A DNA stretch of 64,000 nucleotides from Sphingobium sp. CECT 9361 (lineage in GTDB: Bacteria; Pseudomonadota; Alphaproteobacteria; Sphingomonadales; Sphingomonadaceae), in contig NZ_CAKKNC010000001.1 of NCBI RefSeq assembly GCF_918741285.1, positions 310,001-374,000 on the forward strand. The letters are read 5' to 3'. Below are positions 18,222 through 26,593 of the stretch, one piece after another (within the stretch, counting starts at the first letter, position 1; the number at the start of each line of letters is the position of its first letter). The notes below the pieces were generated by a model that saw only the letters and a program-made list of their open reading frames with translations, made no database searches and was not told the DNA's origin. A program made the translations under genes and the position numbers.

Positions 18222-18941
18222 ATGGCGATCACCCGCACCACCATAATCCACGAAGGACCGGGGGGCTTGTTCGAAGCGATGGCGGTAGGCGATGCCGATG
18301 TTGTGGGCGCGCAGCCGGGCATTCTGCTGATCCCCAATGTGCTGGGCACCAAGGAAGCCGATTTCGCGATGGCGGAGAAAGTCGCGGCGCTGGGCTATGT
18401 CGTGCTGGTCGCCGATGTGTACGGTCAGGGCAAGCGGACGAGTCGTGCCGATCCCGATATGGGCCGCTATATGACGGAATTGAACGCCGACCGCGCCTTG
18501 CTGAAGGCACGGTTGCTGCGGTCGCTGGAGGTGTTGCGCGAATTGCCGGATGTCGATGGCGCGCGGGTTGCGGCAATCGGTTATTGCTTCGGCGGGAAAT
18601 GCGTTCTCGATCTGGCGCGGTGCGGCGCGGATATTCGGGGTGGGGTGAGTTTTCATGGCGTCTATGACGCGCCACCCTTTCCCAATGCCGCGATCACGGC
18701 AAAGCTGCTGATCTGCCATGGCTGGGACGACCCGATTGCACCGCCCGAAGCGATGGTTGGGCTGGGGCAGGAGCTGACGCAGGCAGGCTGCGACTGGCAG
18801 ATTCATGCTTATGGGCGAACAGGTCACGCCTTTACCGATCACGATGCAAAGATGCCCGAGCGGGGCATGGCTTATCAGCCCGATGCGGATCGGCGCAGCT
18901 TCAAGGCGATGGCCGATTTTCTGGAGGAAGTGCTGGCGTGA
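18222..18941 (+). CDS. Dienelactone hydrolase family protein
   Basis: A 239-residue alpha/beta hydrolase. The catalytic triad of the family is visible: Cys122 in GYCFGG, the Asp in HGWDDPIAP and the His in RTGHAF. A strong AGGAAGGAG precedes the ATG. Family members open dienelactones in chloroaromatic breakdown, but many chromosomal copies have unknown substrates and there are no catabolic neighbours here. Confidence 0.88.
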   Translation: MAITRTTIIHEGPGGLFEAMAVGDADVVGAQPGILLIPNVLGTKEADFAMAEKVAALGYVVLVADVYGQGKRTSRADPDMGRYMTELNADRALLKARLLRSLEVLRELPDVDGARVAAIGYCFGGKCVLDLARCGADIRGGVSFHGVYDAPPFPNAAITAKLLICHGWDDPIAPPEAMVGLGQELTQAGCDWQIHAYGRTGHAFTDHDAKMPERGMAYQPDADRRSFKAMADFLEEVLA

Positions 18942-19008
18942 GGGTGGCGTCGCTTGCCAGTGTGCGCGCTCCCCGCCTATATCGCCCGACACGAAAGGGC
19001 CCGATGGC

Positions 19009-19614
19009 ATGACAGGCGTTTCTATCAAGGCGGTATGCGGAGCGGCGATGCTGCTGGCGCTGGCGGCGTGCGACGGCCGCGATACGCCCAAGGATAAGGC
19101 GGCGGGCCTCGCGGCGCAGAACGCGGCGATCGCGCGGGGCCGCGAAGCGAGCGACACGTTGCCCGGTACGCCGATGGCGGAGCGCGTGGCCGTGATCGGC
19201 TTGCTCAACAAACGCAACGGCCAGACACGCGATCTGGTGATGAAACCGGGCATGGCATTGCGTGTGGGCGACGCAGTCGTGCGGGTGCGGGCCTGCGAAC
19301 AGACCGCGCCGTGGGAAAATACCCCGGAAGTGGGGGCGTTCGTACAACTGGACGTGCGCAGCCCCGGCAATGGGAAATGGTTTCGGCAGTTTTCCGGCTG
19401 GCTGTTCAAGAACCGGCCGGAACGCAATGTCGTCCAGCATCCGATTTACGATGTGTGGGTGCGTGAGTGCCGGATGACGTGGCCGCAAACCGGGCCGGAT
19501 ACGCTGAAGGCAGGGGCGAAACCCAAGACTGGTTCCGCCGGTGCGGCGGGCAATGCCGACAATGCGGTTGAAGCGCCTGAGCCTGCCGCAGCGGTGGGGA
19601 ATGTGGCGAACTGA
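19009..19614 (+). CDS. DUF2155 lipoprotein
   Basis: A 201-residue protein with a lipobox-like LALAACDG at residues 15-22 and a central DUF2155 domain: LNKRNGQTRDL, RVRACEQTAPWE, AFVQLD and GWLFKNRPERNVVQHPIYDVWVREC. The tail is Ala/Gly-rich with no fold apparent. The family is an alphaproteobacterial periplasmic protein with two conserved cysteines and no established role. It ends 16 bases from the convergent regA gene. Confidence 0.85.
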   Translation: MTGVSIKAVCGAAMLLALAACDGRDTPKDKAAGLAAQNAAIARGREASDTLPGTPMAERVAVIGLLNKRNGQTRDLVMKPGMALRVGDAVVRVRACEQTAPWENTPEVGAFVQLDVRSPGNGKWFRQFSGWLFKNRPERNVVQHPIYDVWVRECRMTWPQTGPDTLKAGAKPKTGSAGAAGNADNAVEAPEPAAAVGNVAN

Positions 19615-19630
19615 AGGGGCGCGCCGCCCG

Positions 19631-20179
19631 TCAGTTTACCTGACGCTTTTCCAGTTTTCGTGCCAGCGTGCGGCGGTGCATGCCCAAGCGACGGGCGGTT
19701 TCCGAAATGTTGAAGCCGGCTTCCGCCAGCGTCTGGTGGATGCGTTCCCATTCCAGCGTCTTGATGGACGTCGGGCGCGTATCGAGAGGCGCGTCGACAT
19801 CGCCGTCCGCCTTTTCGCCAGTGGCCTTGCGGAAGGCCTCTTCTATGTCGTCGGTGTTCGACGGCTTGGCGAGATAGTGGCAGGCGCCCAGCTTGATCGC
19901 TTCGACCGCCGTAGCGATGCTGGCGTAGCCGGTGAGAACGACGATCAGCATCGCAGGGTCATGGGCGTGGAGCGCCCGCACGCACAGCAGGCCGGACGCT
20001 TGCCCCAGTTTCAGGTCGACCACCGCGTAGCCCGGATCATGGTCCGCGAGCAGCGTCGTGAGTGCGTCAGGATCGGCGGCGGTCAGCACCGTGTAGTCGC
20101 GTCGTTCGAACGACCGGCGCAGGGTGCGCGCAAAGGCTTCGTCATCCTCGACAATGACGAGAAGGCGATCATCCGGCAT
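19631..20179 (-). CDS. regA: Response regulator of the RegA/PrrA/ActR type
   Basis: A 182-residue regulator with a receiver domain (EDDEAFARTL, phosphorylated Asp in AVVDLKLGQ, LTGYASIATAVEAIKLG, YLAKP) and a Fis-type helix-turn-helix near the C-terminus (TLAEAGFNISETARRLGMHRRTLARKL), the hallmark of RegA. In other alphaproteobacteria RegA controls terminal oxidases and other redox processes. The start at 20179 has AAGGA eight bases upstream; an ATG nine bases earlier sits directly on that sequence. It overlaps regB. Confidence 0.93.
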   Translation of the reverse strand: MPDDRLLVIVEDDEAFARTLRRSFERRDYTVLTAADPDALTTLLADHDPGYAVVDLKLGQASGLLCVRALHAHDPAMLIVVLTGYASIATAVEAIKLGACHYLAKPSNTDDIEEAFRKATGEKADGDVDAPLDTRPTSIKTLEWERIHQTLAEAGFNISETARRLGMHRRTLARKLEKRQVN

Positions 20180-21524
20180 TATGAGCATCCTTCACGTCTG
20201 CAAGCGCCAGTGCCGAGAGGGGGAGTGTAACGATCACTTCCGCGCCGCCCTGACCCCGGTTTTTCGCAGTGACGTCGCCGCCCAGCTTGCGCATCACGTT
20301 GACGACGAGGAATAGTCCGAGGCCTGCGCCGGGGCGGCTCTTGGTCGAATAATAGGGTTTGCCGATATTGCTGAGAATATCCTGCGGGAAACCGGGGCCG
20401 GTATCGCGGACCGAGAGGCGCAGCGTGTCATCCTGCCGTTCCACCGTGAGGGCGATGCAGCCGGTCGAGGCTTCGGAGGCATTGTCGAGCAAGTTGCAGA
20501 TGACTTGCTTAAGCGTGGTGTCGGACACGATCTCCACATCGTCGCCGAAGCGGTTGTCATAATGCAGATCGGCATAAGGCCGTGTGACGAGCCATTCGGC
20601 GACCAGCGTATCGAAATAGGCGTGAAGGCCCGTCGCCACCGACGATTCGCCCCGTGCGGCGCCGGCGGACAGGAGGATGCCGGTGACGATGGCTTTGCAC
20701 CTTTGCACCTCCGCCTGCATTTCGGCAATTTCCTGCACCATGTCGGGGGTGTTCGCGATTTGCGGCATATGCTGCCAATCGTTGAGGGCTACCGAGAGCG
20801 ACGAGAGGGGGGTGCCGAGTTCGTGCGCGGCGCCGGTGGCCAATAAGCCGATACGCACAATATGATCCTGCTCGACTGCCTGCTGTCGCATGTCGGCCAG
20901 ATAGGCGTCGCGCGCGCGCAGGTTGCCGCTGATTCGGGTGACGAACAGCACCAGCAGCACGGCCATCAGCGCAAAGCACACCCACATCCCCTGCACATGC
21001 AAGCCGAAGAGATTTTCTGTGTAGAAACGCGGCACTTCAAGCGGGCGATAGACGATCATCAGCAATGCAAAGCAGAGACTGGTCGCGCCGACGATCACCC
21101 AGCTCGACCAGCGATCCAGCAGCACCGATCCCAGCACGACCTGTAGCAGAAAGAGGGAGACGAAGGGGTTGGTTGCGCCGCCACTCAGGAAGAGTTGCAC
21201 CGTAAGCGCCGCCACATCGAGGAGCAGCGCAGCGAACAGTTCCGCATTGGCGATCCCGCGCCTTTTGCGCAGGACGCCCATGCTGACGATGTTGAGCGCG
21301 GCGAGGGCGAGCAGCAGCGCGAGCATCGGCACCAGCGGAAGGCGCACGCCCATGCCGAAATGCACGGCGAGGATCGTCGCGAGTTGTCCCGCCACGGCCA
21401 GCCAGCGGAGCTGGACAAGCTGCACCATGTTGCGATGCCCCGCCGCATCGGGCGATGCGCGCGAGGCGACGCCGGACAAGCGACTTAGGCGTTTGGCAAT
21501 AGGGTTGGGCTGGGTGCCGGTCAT
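20169..21524 (-). CDS. regB: Redox sensor histidine kinase RegB/PrrB
   Basis: A 451-residue membrane kinase with six hydrophobic helices in residues about 38-200. GGATNPF at 115-121 is the RegB quinone-binding heptapeptide (GGxxNPF). The H-box GAAHELGTPLSSL carries His234, and Cys276 in EVQRCKAIV matches the redox-active cysteine. The ATPase domain has NLLDNASEAS, DTGPGF and GAGLGLFL. Both known redox inputs are thus intact. The ATG overlaps the surf1 stop codon, placing it in the oxidase operon. Confidence 0.94.
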   Translation of the reverse strand: MTGTQPNPIAKRLSRLSGVASRASPDAAGHRNMVQLVQLRWLAVAGQLATILAVHFGMGVRLPLVPMLALLLALAALNIVSMGVLRKRRGIANAELFAALLLDVAALTVQLFLSGGATNPFVSLFLLQVVLGSVLLDRWSSWVIVGATSLCFALLMIVYRPLEVPRFYTENLFGLHVQGMWVCFALMAVLLVLFVTRISGNLRARDAYLADMRQQAVEQDHIVRIGLLATGAAHELGTPLSSLSVALNDWQHMPQIANTPDMVQEIAEMQAEVQRCKAIVTGILLSAGAARGESSVATGLHAYFDTLVAEWLVTRPYADLHYDNRFGDDVEIVSDTTLKQVICNLLDNASEASTGCIALTVERQDDTLRLSVRDTGPGFPQDILSNIGKPYYSTKSRPGAGLGLFLVVNVMRKLGGDVTAKNRGQGGAEVIVTLPLSALALADVKDAHNAG

Positions 21525-22258
21525 TCGGCTGGTTTAGACCCCTTGGCGCGGATACGCCATTCCTCCCGCCCGACAATATAGGCGCCGCCCAGCACCATCA
21601 AGGCGAGGCCATACCATGTGAGCGCATAGACGAGGTGGTTATCGGGGAAAGCGATGACGGTGAGGCCGCCGACTGGGGCGTCGGGCGCTTTCGTTGCATC
21701 GGCGTCGATGAAATAGGGGGCGACGTTCGGTAGGCCTTGGGTCGCGGCGATGGCGGCTGTGTCGCGGGAGTACCAGCGGTCCGCCGCCGGATCGTTGCGG
21801 CGCAGGAAGCCGCCGCCGGGTTCGGTGATGCGCAGGAGGCCGGTTACGGCGGTGACGCCTTCGATCCGGCTGTGGCGAGTGCGCTTTTCGGGGGGGACGA
21901 AGCCGCGGTTGATGAGGATGGTGTGGCCGTGGTCGGTGCGCAGCGGGGTCAGTACCCAATATCCACCACCCAGTGCCGTGGTGGCCTGCACATAGGTCTC
22001 GCGTGTATTGAGGTAGGTGCCGCGCACCGTCACCCGGCGGTAGGCGTCTTTTTCTGCGGTGACGGTTGGCCATGCTGCCGGTCCGGGCGCGGCAGTCGGC
22101 TGAGCATGTACCCGCGCATCGACTTGCGCGATCAGGGTATGTTTCCAGGCGCGGCGCTGCACCTGCCATGTACCGAGCGCCACCAGTCCGACGAACAGCG
22201 CCAGCGCCAGCACGGCCAGCGCGCCGAGCGCCCAGGCCGGTCGGCGCGGGCGCGTCAC
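21521..22258 (-). CDS. SURF1 family oxidase assembly protein
   Basis: A 245-residue membrane protein with an N-terminal helix (ALGALAVLALALFVGLVALG), the motif GTWQVQRRAWK, a central periplasmic domain with GYWVLTPLR and ILINRGFVP, and a C-terminal helix (YALTWYGLALMVLGG). SURF1 helps insert haem into haem-copper oxidases. The start is a GTG overlapping the cyoD stop codon (GTGA). Its place after cyoD suggests service to the bo3 oxidase. Confidence 0.92.
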   Translation of the reverse strand: MTRPRRPAWALGALAVLALALFVGLVALGTWQVQRRAWKHTLIAQVDARVHAQPTAAPGPAAWPTVTAEKDAYRRVTVRGTYLNTRETYVQATTALGGGYWVLTPLRTDHGHTILINRGFVPPEKRTRHSRIEGVTAVTGLLRITEPGGGFLRRNDPAADRWYSRDTAAIAATQGLPNVAPYFIDADATKAPDAPVGGLTVIAFPDNHLVYALTWYGLALMVLGGAYIVGREEWRIRAKGSKPAE

Positions 22259-22623
22259 GGGATCTGGCGCATGTCGGACGGTGACATCGGCATCATGTTG
22301 GTGCTGAGGTGATACATGACCCACAGCGTCCCGCTGAACGCGATACCGATCATTACGACGGTGAAGATCAGCGCCATGATCGTCCAGCCGCCCTCCGACT
22401 TGCCGGTCATGTGGAGGAAGTAGATCATGTGGACCACGATCTGCACCGCGGCGAAGATCATGATGGCATAAGCCGTCACTTGCTGCGGCAGGGTGCCGGT
22501 CATCACCAGCGCGAAGGGAATCGCGGTCAGGACGACCGACAGCGCGAAGCCGATCAGATAGCCTTTGCGGGTGCCGTGGGCCTCGACGATATCGTCATGG
22601 TCGACATGGGTGTCGGTGCTCAT
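22255..22623 (-). CDS. cyoD: Cytochrome o ubiquinol oxidase subunit IV
   Basis: A 122-residue protein with three hydrophobic helices (YLIGFALSVVLTAIPFAL, AIMIFAAVQIVVHMIYFLHM, TIMALIFTVVMIGIAFSGTLWVM region) and the CyoD features QIVVHMIYFLHM and a Asp/His-rich N-terminus. It stabilises the CuB-haem o3 site. The ATG overlaps the cyoC stop codon by four bases. Confidence 0.95.
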   Translation of the reverse strand: MSTDTHVDHDDIVEAHGTRKGYLIGFALSVVLTAIPFALVMTGTLPQQVTAYAIMIFAAVQIVVHMIYFLHMTGKSEGGWTIMALIFTVVMIGIAFSGTLWVMYHLSTNMMPMSPSDMRQIP

Positions 22624-23252
22624 CGCAGCATTCCCATCAGATAGACAAAGGTGAAGACGCCGATCCAGATGACGTCGAGGAAATGCCAGAACATCGACAG
22701 GCACATAAGTCGACGCGTGTTGGCAGCGATCAGACCGCGTTTCGCCACCTGTACCATCAGCGTCACCAGCCAGATCAGACCGAAGGTGACGTGGATGCCG
22801 TGGGTGCCGACCAGCGTGAAGAAGGACGACAGGAACGCGCTGCGCTGCGGCGTGGCGCCTTCGTGGATCATGTGGCTGAATTCGTAGAGTTCGATGCTGA
22901 GGAAGGCGAGGCCGAAAAGGCCGGTGATCGCCAGCCACATCTGCGTCTGTCCGACTTTCTTGTCCTCCATCGCCAGCATGGCGAAGCCATAGGTGATGGA
23001 TGAGAACAGCAGCATTGCGGTGTTGAGTGCGACCAGCGGCAAGTCGAACAGGTCGCGCGGGGCGGGGCCGGCGGCGTAGTTGGAACCGAGCACGCCGTAG
23101 CAGGCGAAGAGGATCGCGAAGATGAGGCAATCGCTCATCAGGTAGATCCAGAAGCCCAGCATGGTGCTGGACCCTTCGGGATGGTCATGCTCTTCGCGGA
23201 GGTAGAATTCGACCGGTTCGTTCGGATCGACGGCGAGGGTGCGGCTGGACAT
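22620..23252 (-). CDS. cyoC: Cytochrome o ubiquinol oxidase subunit III
   Basis: A 210-residue five-helix subunit with LGFWIYLMSDCLIFAILFA, the ELYEFSHMI segment and GTHGIHVTFG, all typical of subunit III, ending VFTFVYLMGMLR. The start overlaps the cyoB stop codon (TAATG). The longer upstream frame that reaches 23540 is not used. Confidence 0.96.
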   Translation of the reverse strand: MSSRTLAVDPNEPVEFYLREEHDHPEGSSTMLGFWIYLMSDCLIFAILFACYGVLGSNYAAGPAPRDLFDLPLVALNTAMLLFSSITYGFAMLAMEDKKVGQTQMWLAITGLFGLAFLSIELYEFSHMIHEGATPQRSAFLSSFFTLVGTHGIHVTFGLIWLVTLMVQVAKRGLIAANTRRLMCLSMFWHFLDVIWIGVFTFVYLMGMLR

Positions 23253-25282
23253 TAGCGTGCCTCCGCCGTGAGCAGTTGGGTCCGCGCGGCTTCGGTGCGT
23301 TCCACGTCTGGGACCGGGATGTGATAGTCGCGCTTGTAAATGAACGTGTGGCCGATCGCGGTGGCGAGGATCGCAATGAAGCTGAGCCCCGCCAGCCACC
23401 AGACATACCAGACCATCGCCGCGCCGAAGACGACGCTCAAAGCAGAGATGACAACGCCGGTGCCGGTGTTGCTGGGCATGTGGATCGGGCGATAGCCGTC
23501 GAGCGGACGGGCGTAGCCGCGCGCCTTCATGTCCGACCATGCGTCATTGTCATGCACGACCGGCGTAAATGCGAAGTTGTATTCCGGCGGCGGTGAGGAG
23601 GTGGACCATTCGAGGGTCCGGCCTTCCCACGGATCGCCGCTGGTGTCGCGCAGCGCCTCGCGATTGCGGAAGCTGACGTAGAACTGTATGAGCATGCAGG
23701 CGATGCCACCGGCGATCATGAACGCGCCCAATGCTGCAATCTGGAACCAGATCTGAAGCGAGGGATCGTCGAACACGCGCAGGCGGCGGGTTACGCCCAT
23801 CAGGCCGAGGATATAGAGCGGCATGAACGCGACCCAGAAGCCGATGACCCACAGCCAGAAGGACCGCTTGCCCCAGACGGGATCTAGCCGGAAGCCCAGC
23901 GCCTTGGGCGCCCAGTAGTTGATACCGGCGAACAGGCCGAACAACACGCCGCCGATGATGACGTTGTGGAAATGCGCAATGAGGAACAGCGAGTTGTGCA
24001 GCACGAAATCGGCAGGCGGCACTGCGAGCAGCACGCCGGTCATCCCGCCGATCACGAAGGTCAGCATGAAGGCAATCGTCCACATCATCGGCAATTCGAA
24101 GCGGATGCGTCCGCGGTACATGGTGAAGAGCCAGTTGAAGATCTTCGCGCCTGTCGGGATGGAAATGACCATCGTCGTGATGCCGAAGAAGCTGTTGACG
24201 CTGGCGCCCGATCCCATCGTGAAGAAGTGGTGGAGCCACACGACATAAGCCAGGATGGTGATGACCACCGACGCATAGACCATCGAGGTGTAGCCGAAGA
24301 GGCGCTTGCCGGAGAAAGTCGAAGTGACTTCGGAAAACACGCCGAACAGCGGCAGGATGAGGATGTAAACTTCCGGGTGACCCCAGATCCAGATGAGGTT
24401 CACATACATCATCGGGTTGCCGCCGAAGTCGTTGGTGAAGAAGTTGGTGCCGACATAGCGATCGAGCGTCAGCAGTGCGAGGACGGCAGTCAGCACGGGG
24501 AAGGACGCGACGATCAGGATGTTGGTGCAGAGCGAGGTCCAGGTGAACACCGGCATCTTCATCATGCCCATGCCCGGCGCGCGCATCTTTACGATGGTCG
24601 CGATCAGGTTGATGCCCGACAGCGTTGTGCCGACGCCCGCCACCTGCAGCCCCCAGATGTAATAATCCACGCCGACGCCGGGGCTGTAACCGATGCCCGA
24701 CAGCGGCGGATAAGCGAGCCAGCCGGTCGTCGCAAATTCGCCGACGAACAGCGACATCATGACGATGATGGCACCTGCGGTCGTCATCCAGAAGCTGAAA
24801 TTATTGAGGAACGGGAAGGATACGTCGCGCGCGCCGATCTGCAGCGGGACGATGTAGTTCATTAGGCCCGTCACCAGCGGCATTGCCACGAAGAAGATCA
24901 TGATGACGCCGTGCGCTGTAAAAATCTGGTCGTAATGATGGGCGTTCAGATAGCCTTCGGAGCCGTTGAAGGCCATTGCCTGCTGCAAGCGCATCATGAT
25001 CGCATCGGCAAAGCCGCGCAGCAGCATGACGAGGCCCAGGATCATGTACATGAGCCCGATTTTCTTGTGGTCGACGCTGGTGAACCACTCCTTCCAGAGA
25101 TAGCCCCAGACCTTGAAATAAGTGAGTGCCGCCAGCAGCGCGCCGCCGCCCAGCGCGACCACGACGAAGGTCGCGACGACGATGGGTTCGTGCAGCGGCA
25201 GCGCTTCGATCGTGAAGCGTCCGAAAATCGGGCTGACGGCCACGAAGTCGGCGGGATTCGGGGTTTCCATCGGGGTGACCAT
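23252..25282 (-). CDS. cyoB: Cytochrome o ubiquinol oxidase subunit I
   Basis: A 676-residue haem-copper oxidase core that reduces oxygen and pumps protons. Haem and CuB ligands are visible: [34 protein letters not shown] with the His-Tyr crosslink pair, [11 protein letters not shown], and [13 protein letters not shown] near the C-terminal half. Residues R71/D75/H98 region of quinol binding in E. coli CyoB corresponds to [16 protein letters not shown] here. Fifteen helices can be inferred. The ATG directly follows the cyoA stop codon. Confidence 0.97.
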   Translation of the reverse strand: MVTPMETPNPADFVAVSPIFGRFTIEALPLHEPIVVATFVVVALGGGALLAALTYFKVWGYLWKEWFTSVDHKKIGLMYMILGLVMLLRGFADAIMMRLQQAMAFNGSEGYLNAHHYDQIFTAHGVIMIFFVAMPLVTGLMNYIVPLQIGARDVSFPFLNNFSFWMTTAGAIIVMMSLFVGEFATTGWLAYPPLSGIGYSPGVGVDYYIWGLQVAGVGTTLSGINLIATIVKMRAPGMGMMKMPVFTWTSLCTNILIVASFPVLTAVLALLTLDRYVGTNFFTNDFGGNPMMYVNLIWIWGHPEVYILILPLFGVFSEVTSTFSGKRLFGYTSMVYASVVITILAYVVWLHHFFTMGSGASVNSFFGITTMVISIPTGAKIFNWLFTMYRGRIRFELPMMWTIAFMLTFVIGGMTGVLLAVPPADFVLHNSLFLIAHFHNVIIGGVLFGLFAGINYWAPKALGFRLDPVWGKRSFWLWVIGFWVAFMPLYILGLMGVTRRLRVFDDPSLQIWFQIAALGAFMIAGGIACMLIQFYVSFRNREALRDTSGDPWEGRTLEWSTSSPPPEYNFAFTPVVHDNDAWSDMKARGYARPLDGYRPIHMPSNTGTGVVISALSVVFGAAMVWYVWWLAGLSFIAILATAIGHTFIYKRDYHIPVPDVERTEAARTQLLTAEAR

Positions 25283-26467
25283 TTAGAGGTTCTTTGCAGC
25301 GTCGGTGGACGCGGAGGAGAGAAGCGCAGGACGCGAAAGGCCTGCGCCAATCAGGCCCCCGGGATCGGGGAGCGGAACGGGGCGGTCATGTTTCGCCGCC
25401 AGCATCGCCTTTGCGTCGCCCGGCGTACAGAGCGCGGCGACGTAACCCGCATTGGTGCCGAGTACCGAGCCACGGCGCGCATATTTGTCATAAGCGAGTG
25501 GGCGAACATTGTGGACGGCGGCCATGCCCAGCCCGCCCTTGGCATCGATATGCATCATTTCGTTCATGCACATCTTGCCCGGTTCGACGCACATATTGAG
25601 TGCCGCATCATACAGCCCTGCTTCGACACTGGCGAAGCGCTGAACGGGGACATTCTCGCTGGGTTGTTCCAGCTTGAGATAGGCGGCGCGGTCCAGTGCG
25701 GATTTACCGGACTTTACGCCCGACACCCACTTGCCGAAATCGGCGTTCGAAAGGCCGTGGAAGCGGAAGCGCATACCGGAGAAGCCCGCGCCGCTGTAAT
25801 TGGCGGAGAAGCCTGCATAATCGCCCGGCTTGTTGATGACGGCGTGGAGTTTCGTTTCCATGCCCGGCATCGCGTAAATCTGTCCAGCGAGCGCAGGGAT
25901 GTAGAAGGAGTTCATGACCGATGACGAGGTGATACGGAACATGATCGGGCGATCCACCGGTGCGGCCAGTTCATTGACCGTCGCGATGCCATATTCGGGA
26001 TAGAAGAACAGCCATTTCCAGTCGAGCGCGACGACCTGCACCTCCAGCGGTTTGCCGAGGACTTGGGTGGGGCGACTCGCATCGAGGCGACCAAGGGGGC
26101 GATATGGGTCGAGGATATGCGTCCCCACCCAAGTCAGCGCGCCGAGGCAGATGATGATCAGCAGCGGCGCGGCCCAGATGATGAGTTCGAGCTGCGTCGA
26201 GTGATCCCAGTCCGGCTCATACCGCGCTTCCTTGTTCGCGGCGCGATACCGCCATGCGAAAAGAACGGTCAGTGCCATGACGGGCAGGATGATGAGCAGC
26301 ATCAGTCCAGTCGAAATCAGCACCAGATCGCGTTGCTGCATCGCAACATCGCCGGAGGGGCTGAGGACAACCGCGTCACATGCGCCAAGCAGCGCCAGTA
26401 ACGGCAGGGCCAGAAAAACACGATGCGGGCGGGAGAAAGGGCCGGCAAATGAGAGCGATGTGCGCAT
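25283..26467 (-). CDS. cyoA: Cytochrome o ubiquinol oxidase subunit II
   Basis: A 394-residue lipoprotein subunit: the lipobox LALLGACD precedes two helices, then a cupredoxin domain with DWKWLFFYPEYGIATVNELA and GQIYAMPGMETKL. The CuA-binding Cys-x3-Cys motif of cytochrome c oxidases is absent (the segment reads NYSGAGFSGMRF), as expected for a quinol oxidase. AGGAGG stands well spaced before the ATG. The C-terminus is longer than in E. coli CyoA (about 315) and carries several Cys. It opens a seven-gene operon. Confidence 0.96.
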   Translation of the reverse strand: MRTSLSFAGPFSRPHRVFLALPLLALLGACDAVVLSPSGDVAMQQRDLVLISTGLMLLIILPVMALTVLFAWRYRAANKEARYEPDWDHSTQLELIIWAAPLLIIICLGALTWVGTHILDPYRPLGRLDASRPTQVLGKPLEVQVVALDWKWLFFYPEYGIATVNELAAPVDRPIMFRITSSSVMNSFYIPALAGQIYAMPGMETKLHAVINKPGDYAGFSANYSGAGFSGMRFRFHGLSNADFGKWVSGVKSGKSALDRAAYLKLEQPSENVPVQRFASVEAGLYDAALNMCVEPGKMCMNEMMHIDAKGGLGMAAVHNVRPLAYDKYARRGSVLGTNAGYVAALCTPGDAKAMLAAKHDRPVPLPDPGGLIGAGLSRPALLSSASTDAAKNL

Positions 26468-26504
26468 TGCAGCCTCCTAGGCCTCTGCCTTCCCGCATGA
26501 CATT

Positions 26505-26517
26505 GGACATTTTGTCC
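26505..26517. promoter_or_regulatory. Inverted repeat upstream of cyoA
   Basis: GGAC-ATTTT-GTCC lies 38-50 bases upstream of the cyoA start codon, in the divergent region shared with the MHS transporter gene. The half-sites are short, so its use as an operator is only possible. Confidence 0.3.
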
Positions 26518-26529
26518 CATCCCTTCGCA

Positions 26530-26556
26530 GGTGCAAACATGCTAAAGTGGGTGCAA
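26530..26556. promoter_or_regulatory. GGTGCAA direct repeat upstream of cyoA
   Basis: Two exact GGTGCAA copies (26530-26536 and 26550-26556) are spaced 20 bp start to start, close to two helical turns, in the middle of the cyoA/transporter intergenic region. This layout is common for dimeric activators. It does not match the GC-rich RegA consensus that I know. Confidence 0.4.
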
Positions 26557-26593
26557 CCTCAATAATATCCTCCTTGTTGCCCGCCTAGATCAT

